NCBI GenBank assembly: GCA_964633435.1
Contig: CAZWHA010000002.1
Location: 62,001-126,000 of the forward strand
DNA: 64,000 nt
Reading direction: 5' to 3'
DNA from: GCA-016699895 sp964633435
GTDB taxonomy: Bacteria; Patescibacteriota; Saccharimonadia; Saccharimonadales; Saccharimonadaceae
Part shown: one piece after another, positions 59,843 to 64,000 of the stretch
Layout of the letters: each line of letters opens with the position of its first letter
Position numbering within the stretch: position 1 is the first letter of the stretch
The notes under the pieces: generated by a model
The model's input: only the letters and a program-made list of their open reading frames with translations
The model's database searches: none
Told to the model about the DNA's origin: nothing
Made by a program: the position numbers and the translations under genes

Positions 59843-61000
59843 CTACGAAGATGATTCTGTCGGGGACATGCGTGTGTCGGAGTACAGCGATACCAGATCC
59901 GTAACGGCATCGGCTCGCTCTTCGGCGGTGCTGTGGGTGTAAACCTGAAGCGTCGTCACGATGGACTTATGCCCGAGAATGCCTTGAGCGACCTTTGCTG
60001 GGACGCCCTTAGTGTATAGAAGAGAGGCGACGGTATGCCGTATCTCGTGTATCGTCAGCCGTGGCAAGCCGATTTCTTTTGTTATCTTATTAAAGAACTG
60101 TAGGAGAGAGCGTCCGTCGACCGAGGTGCCTCTCACTGTTAAGAATAGTAGCTCTTCTTCGTCGGGATTGCCACCAAGTAATGCTCGTTTCCTTAGAAGG
60201 ATTTTCCGTATTTCGGGTGTCAACGCCAAGTCACGCTGGCTCTCGGCTGTTTTCAGTGAGCCGATTTTTTGGATATGCCCGATATGATACACCTGTTGTC
60301 GCACCTGAATGATATTCTCCAGAAAGTTGACGTCCTTCCACCGCAGACCACAAGCTTCGCCTCGACGCAAGCCGTAGTGGAAGAGTATGAGGAATAGCCC
60401 ATAGTAACGATGCCCCTCAATGGCACTGAGAAATGTTTGTACCTGCTCAGCTGACCATATATGTTTCTCTTTACCCACATGCTTTGGCTTGTCAGTAAGA
60501 CGCACGACGTTCCTGTGTACGTATTCTAGCTTCACGGCGTCACGTAAGGCTGCTGAGAGCACGTTACGGGCTATTTGCTGCTGTCGTGTCCCCATGCCTT
60601 TTCTGTCCCAGCTGACGATCATACGTCGCACGTGATCGGGCTTTAGTCCAATAAGGGATATATTCCCAATTTCTGGGATAATCCTTTTGTGGCAAATATT
60701 GGTATGCATGTAGAGGGTACTGTCTTTGACCTGTCTTGGGTCGATGTCTGCTAGCCAGTACTTAAGCCAGCTTGCCACCGTATGTCGCTCGTTGCGAACG
60801 GTAAGACCTTTGTCGGATTGTAACATCTCTTGACGCATCCGACGCATAACCTCGTCTTTATCCTTTAATGTAATGTGTCGTCTTGCACGACTGCCGTCAG
60901 GCAAGGTTACATAGAACCTTGCCATCCAGCGTCCGTCTGGTCTCTTGGTGAGGGATCCCTCACCGATCCCTCGTTTACGTTTAGTAGCCATAGTTGCCAT
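59843..61000 (-). CDS. Tyrosine recombinase (integrase)
   Basis: 385 residues. N-terminal AP2-like DNA-binding arm (RPDGRWMARFYVTLPDGSRA), a SAM-like core-binding domain, and the catalytic domain with Arg in YGLRRGEACGLRW, HEIRHTVAS, LGHKSIVTT and the nucleophile Tyr in LQVYTHS. It should integrate the element at the tRNA-Leu site next door. The start overlaps the 3' end of the HTH gene by 20 bases. Confidence 0.95.
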   Translation of the reverse strand: MATMATKRKRGIGEGSLTKRPDGRWMARFYVTLPDGSRARRHITLKDKDEVMRRMRQEMLQSDKGLTVRNERHTVASWLKYWLADIDPRQVKDSTLYMHTNICHKRIIPEIGNISLIGLKPDHVRRMIVSWDRKGMGTRQQQIARNVLSAALRDAVKLEYVHRNVVRLTDKPKHVGKEKHIWSAEQVQTFLSAIEGHRYYGLFLILFHYGLRRGEACGLRWKDVNFLENIIQVRQQVYHIGHIQKIGSLKTAESQRDLALTPEIRKILLRKRALLGGNPDEEELLFLTVRGTSVDGRSLLQFFNKITKEIGLPRLTIHEIRHTVASLLYTKGVPAKVAQGILGHKSIVTTLQVYTHSTAEERADAVTDLVSLYSDTRMSPTESSS

Positions 61001-61274
61001 TTGCCTCGCTTTCCGCCTCTAGCTTTACGACGTACTCCTCCAGAGCACGCACACTTATAAGCCTGCGTTTGCCGATTTTTACGCTCCGTATGGCGTTGGT
61101 GCGTAAAAGTTCGTACATCATCCAGTCACCGATACCTAGGGTATCCTTAACCTCTTTGAGGCTGAGAAGTTGCATCTGTGGCTGGCGTTTCCCATTCGCA
61201 GCATTCACATTAACGCTTCCTTCGGCAACAAAGTCCAGTGCTTCGTGGGAGTCACTGAGATCACTATTATTCAT
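60981..61274 (-). CDS. Excisionase-like HTH protein
   Basis: 97 residues. The segment LLSLKEVKDTLGIGDWMMYE then LLRTNAIRSVKIGKRRLISV is a MerR/HTH_17-type winged helix, as in excisionases. The N-terminal 30 residues look disordered. Shine-Dalgarno GGAGGAG. It overlaps both neighbours, supporting a co-translated module with the integrase. It may act as recombination directionality factor; this is inferred. Confidence 0.82.
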   Translation of the reverse strand: MNNSDLSDSHEALDFVAEGSVNVNAANGKRQPQMQLLSLKEVKDTLGIGDWMMYELLRTNAIRSVKIGKRRLISVRALEEYVVKLEAESEANGNYGY

Positions 61275-62148
61275 AGGTCAACTCCTCCAATTCTCCCAGT
61301 TTGCCATCAACGACCAGCCCCTTTAACTCTTTAGGGGTGATGACTATAAAGGGACGCTGGGTATCGTCAAGCTCAGGGATGTTATTGGCAATATGCCGAC
61401 GAATAGCATCCCGTCGCTTCACGGTTGGCATAATCCATAGCACCGCTGGAAATTCACCGCAGCACCAGTCCTTGTCTCTTGTTGCATAGGTGCTTTGCAG
61501 GTAATCCAGATAGGTACGGCACTTATCGACGATACGTACTGGCGACTCGGTGTTAAGGTCTACCTCGATGAACCAGTGGTGTTTCAGGTCGCCTCGGTAG
61601 GTTTCAACGTAGAGGTCAGGACGCAGGCTGGCTTCCTTGCCAGCAAGGTCGGTGTACGTTCGCCAGCTCTTCTCTTCGAGCAGTACCTTGCCGAGTTTCA
61701 TCTGGTCAAAGCGGTCAGCAATATGCTTGAATGTGAGCTTGGTGTCGTTGATAGCAACACGGTGGTTGGCGAACGTATACGTTGGAGCTTTGTACGCTCT
61801 CTGCACTCTACCTGTCTCAATCGTCTTAAGACGCGCCAGTGCATCGTAACCGAGCTTGTCTAAATGCCAGATCTGTGGGTCAGAGCCGTGTCCGACACCA
61901 CCAACCTGACGAGCATTCACCGTGATGAACTTGCGATCACGCAGCTGTTTTACATAGCGTGTCGTCAAGCGGATAGTGGAAGCAAATAACCTGTTCGGCG
62001 TATGCAGAAACTTGGCTATCTGCTGGGCGGTGAGGAACTTATGTTCCTCGAGTAAGCGAAGTACCATTAGGTCTTTCGCATCGAGCTTTAGGTTGACTGA
62101 GCCAACCTTTATGGCGGTAACACTGCGTGCTCCTACTGTAGTTTCCAT
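61267..62148 (-). CDS. Replic_Relax-like protein
   Basis: 293 residues. N-terminal winged helix (DLMVLRLLEEHKFLTAQQIA, then KQLRDRKFITVNARQVGG), followed by the replication-relaxation pattern with LRPDLYVETY, HHWFIEVDLNTES and VDKCRTYLDYLQ. The His/Glu/Asp residues of HHWFIEVD look like a nuclease-type site, which is consistent with a plasmid or ICE replication or relaxase helper. Start ATG with GGAGGAGG ahead. Confidence 0.85.
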   Translation of the reverse strand: METTVGARSVTAIKVGSVNLKLDAKDLMVLRLLEEHKFLTAQQIAKFLHTPNRLFASTIRLTTRYVKQLRDRKFITVNARQVGGVGHGSDPQIWHLDKLGYDALARLKTIETGRVQRAYKAPTYTFANHRVAINDTKLTFKHIADRFDQMKLGKVLLEEKSWRTYTDLAGKEASLRPDLYVETYRGDLKHHWFIEVDLNTESPVRIVDKCRTYLDYLQSTYATRDKDWCCGEFPAVLWIMPTVKRRDAIRRHIANNIPELDDTQRPFIVITPKELKGLVVDGKLGELEELTYE

Positions 62149-62315
62149 GGTAGACCTCCTCCTCGACCCCCGCCATTTTCTGCTCCGTATTGATATGCAC
62201 GCAAGGCGTGCGTATCAGTCATTTTGACGTAGGCGGTGGTAACGGGGGTGAATACCTGCCGTACGGCTACTATGACGTGATGGGTGAAACGATACGTGAA
62301 ATGGTTAGTTTTCAT
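62133..62315 (-). CDS. Small ORF between the ATPase and Replic_Relax genes
   Basis: 60 residues, unrecognised: MKTNHFTYRFTHHVIVAVRQ, then a Thr/Ala-rich part and a Gly/Arg-rich tail. It overlaps the upstream gene by 11 bases and the downstream gene by 16, and has AGGAG 5 bases before its ATG. Position and Shine-Dalgarno suggest it is real, possibly for coupling translation. Confidence 0.5.
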   Translation of the reverse strand: MKTNHFTYRFTHHVIVAVRQVFTPVTTAYVKMTDTHALRAYQYGAENGGGRGGGLPWKLQ

Positions 62316-64000
62316 GGGTTGCTCCTGCCGTGATCGGCGATGTTAATACAGTAGTAGTGAGGGGCGTTGCCGCTGATGCTGCCATCGGCGGATTCGCCAC
62401 TGCGGTGGTCAGGCTGGTCTTTTTCAAGACCGAGGCAATATCCTGGTTGACGGATACTAGTGAACGGATTTCCTCGTCAATGTCGGCAATCGCTCGCCCG
62501 TAGTTGCCAAGGCTAAACTTCTTGAAGGCTTCGACATTGTTTATCTCCCGTGGGGCTGGCAAGGTCTCGGCGGAGAGCCAGAGCTTTTGTCCGAGCCATA
62601 GGGTCTGGATATACACATTGTGTCGAGGCAAGTACTTAAAGTCCTCTGCCATAAGCAGGTTGGTTTGGCTGGCGACCTGCCTTGCATCGGGATCGTTCAG
62701 GGTGAAGATAACCTTGTGAGCGACGTTGGCATCAATGCCGGACAGTAGCTCCTTATCTTTCACCTGATCCCTATACTGGTGTGCCAGTGTGAAGCCAACA
62801 TGGTAGCTTCGGGCTTGGCTGAGTGCGTCAGCAATGTTGAGCGGCAACGCAAGATAATCTTGCATTTCGTCAACGTACACCTTAATAATTGGTCGCTGGC
62901 TTTCAGGTAGTTCTGCCTGTGCTTGGGTGAGTGCCCAAACTTGGGAGAGAATAATCGAGCCAAGAAACCTCGCACTGGTTGCACCGACCCGTGCCTTGTT
63001 GAGCGATACGAGCACAATCTTGTTACCTGTAAACAGGTCTTTCAGATCAAAGTTCGCTCGTGGCTGCCCAATGGTGCGAAGCAGCGGCTTGCGAGTCAGC
63101 ACCGTTCGTAGCTTATTCATAAGCGGAGCCGTGATCTCCTGCTGCTTGGCTGGCGACATGGCGTCGTACTGTTGCCAGAATGAACCTAAGCCAATCGGGT
63201 CATCGGCGGTTACTTGCTCGACAATCTTCCGCCGAAACGTCGGATTGTACAGCAGCGATGGCAACATCGACAGCGTCACGTTATCTGAGGTTCGAGTTAG
63301 CGTCATGAGAGCGTTGGACAGAATATCTTCTGTTCGCTGTCCCCATGAGCTGGCGAATATCTCACGAAGTACCGCCAACATACCGTCAGCGACGAGATCA
63401 GGGTCTCCGTTACTGGAGAGTGGGTTGATGCCCACCACTCGCTCCGCCATCGGGTCAATGTAGACGACATCCTTGGCTCTATCTCGGTTCATCCGAGCCA
63501 ACACCGCTGCGTTGAGGTCGCCCTTGGGGTCGATCACCAGTACACCATGTCCATCGTCAATGTCGCTGAGGATCATATTGAGCATGGCGGTACTTTTACC
63601 GACACCCGTTGGCCCAAGTAGCAAGGTGTGACGGAGCGAATCCATCGCCGAGATACCAATAGGTATCCGCTTCGATGGGTCGTTTGTCACCGCAAAGCCC
63701 TTGGTCGAGCCGTTCATCGGTGTTGGCACACGCAGTGATACAGGGTGAAGATGCGGCACTCCAGGGAGATTTGCTTCACCGTACGGTACGGCGAGTACAC
63801 AGGCAACCTCGCTGCTCGACAGCGTATGATACCACCTGTGTGGTCGGATGAGGTCAGTCATATGGCGAGTGATGTTTTGACCCATAAGGTCAATCTCCAC
63901 GCCAGCGGCTTCCATCATCTTGAGACCACTTGCCAGTTGTTCAATGAGCCAGTTGGCACGAATGGTGGTGCTGGCAATTGCTCCTACACGGACATCGGCT
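62305..64000 (-). CDS. TraG/VirD4-like conjugation ATPase, 5' end cut by window edge
   Basis: At least 565 residues; the frame is open to the window edge, so the Met at 63918 is not the real start. Walker A TLLLGPTGVGKSTAMLN, Walker B IIKVYVDEMQDYLALP, a downstream arginine-finger region (HVGFTLAHQYRDQV), and a Thr/Ala/Pro-rich C-terminal tail. Such ATPases couple DNA to a type IV secretion channel. The tail and the lack of visible membrane helices in the readable part resemble DUF87-type members in TM7 elements. Confidence 0.85.
   Translation of the reverse strand, partial: ADVRVGAIASTTIRANWLIEQLASGLKMMEAAGVEIDLMGQNITRHMTDLIRPHRWYHTLSSSEVACVLAVPYGEANLPGVPHLHPVSLRVPTPMNGSTKGFAVTNDPSKRIPIGISAMDSLRHTLLLGPTGVGKSTAMLNMILSDIDDGHGVLVIDPKGDLNAAVLARMNRDRAKDVVYIDPMAERVVGINPLSSNGDPDLVADGMLAVLREIFASSWGQRTEDILSNALMTLTRTSDNVTLSMLPSLLYNPTFRRKIVEQVTADDPIGLGSFWQQYDAMSPAKQQEITAPLMNKLRTVLTRKPLLRTIGQPRANFDLKDLFTGNKIVLVSLNKARVGATSARFLGSIILSQVWALTQAQAELPESQRPIIKVYVDEMQDYLALPLNIADALSQARSYHVGFTLAHQYRDQVKDKELLSGIDANVAHKVIFTLNDPDARQVASQTNLLMAEDFKYLPRHNVYIQTLWLGQKLWLSAETLPAPREINNVEAFKKFSLGNYGRAIADIDEEIRSLVSVNQDIASVLKKTSLTTAVANPPMAASAATPLTTTVLTSPITAGATHEN

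Larger units (their letters stand above)
59725..64000. mobile_element. Left end of an integrative element
   Basis: It starts at the interrupted tRNA-Leu(TAG). All its genes lie on the minus strand: tyrosine integrase next to the boundary, excisionase-like HTH, Replic_Relax protein, a small ORF and a TraG/VirD4-like ATPase that is cut by the window end. The far boundary and the repeat core are outside the window. Confidence 0.75.

Noticed and set aside
62927..63463. A 178-residue plus-strand ORF.
   Set aside because: It is antisense to the TraG-like ATPase, with no promoter or recognised motif.

Overview
The window looks like a chromosomal segment of a Candidatus Saccharibacteria (TM7) or closely related Patescibacteria/CPR genome. 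This is inference from gene content and style, not from a search. The reasons are: a very compact layout with no gene-free stretch above about 250 bases; many transcripts that start on or next to the start codon; TGA used as a normal stop and TGG as Trp, which argues against the UGA-recoding CPR lineages; a Replic_Relax protein with a VirD4/TraG-type ATPase of the kind common in TM7 genomes; and core machinery proteins without their usual zinc ligands. By eye the GC content is close to 50 percent.

Layout. 0-10 kb: tRNA-Gln, pyrD, tgt, an AI-2E-family membrane protein, the operon DHH phosphoesterase - NUDIX - cysS, a wHTH-NUDIX regulator, a DUF6311-like membrane protein and recR. 10-16 kb: a YkgJ-like Cys-cluster protein, YbaB/EbfC, a GT-C membrane protein, dnaB and dnaX (with recR and ybaB, a loosened dnaX-ybaB-recR neighbourhood), and a conserved hypothetical. 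16-19 kb: rplJ-rplL behind a ribosomal L10 leader, and a 612-residue unknown. 19-22 kb: a dTTP synthesis set, dcd-tmk facing folA-thyA. 22-26 kb: secE-nusG-rplK and rplA, split by a cdsA-like gene on the other strand. 26-29 kb: a small membrane protein, an orphan histidine kinase, a YgjP-type metalloprotease, a P-loop kinase and tRNA-Trp. 29-34.4 kb: an alpha-glucan operon (GT4/5-like glycosyltransferase, GH57, GH15, unknown). 34-43.5 kb: PIG-V-like mannosyltransferase, rpmG, trhO, nadD, HAD hydrolase, three tRNAs (Thr, Tyr, Thr), TPR protein, holB-like, rluD-like, trpS, a hypothetical with a probable frameshift at a C8 tract, and a methyltransferase. 43.5-53 kb: rpsL-rpsG, a hypothetical, and rpoB-rpoC. 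53-59.7 kb: clpP under a perfect CIRCE operator, tig, hisS, tRNA-Leu(CAG), a hypothetical, an FAD-linked oxidase and rsmD. 59.7-64 kb: the left end of an integrative element that begins inside a broken tRNA-Leu(TAG) gene and carries integrase, excisionase-like HTH, Replic_Relax, a small ORF and a TraG/VirD4-like ATPase that runs off the window.

How it works together. The window holds most of the RNA polymerase and several ribosomal operons, replication loading and clamp-loader genes, thymidylate synthesis, and an alpha-glucan synthesis and breakdown set. Two regulatory schemes are readable: a leaderless promoter pattern (TANNNT about 6-7 bases before the start codon, often with a 17-base spacer to a TTGNNN box) used by many genes, and leadered, Shine-Dalgarno-led ribosomal and polymerase operons. 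Genes inside operons are often joined by TAATG or TGATG stop-start overlaps. The most interesting items are the CIRCE-controlled clpP, the C8 tract frameshift, the loss of both zinc sites in RpoC together with zinc-free DnaX and L33, the gene intrusion in the rplK-rplA cluster, and the tRNA-Leu interrupted by the integrative element.
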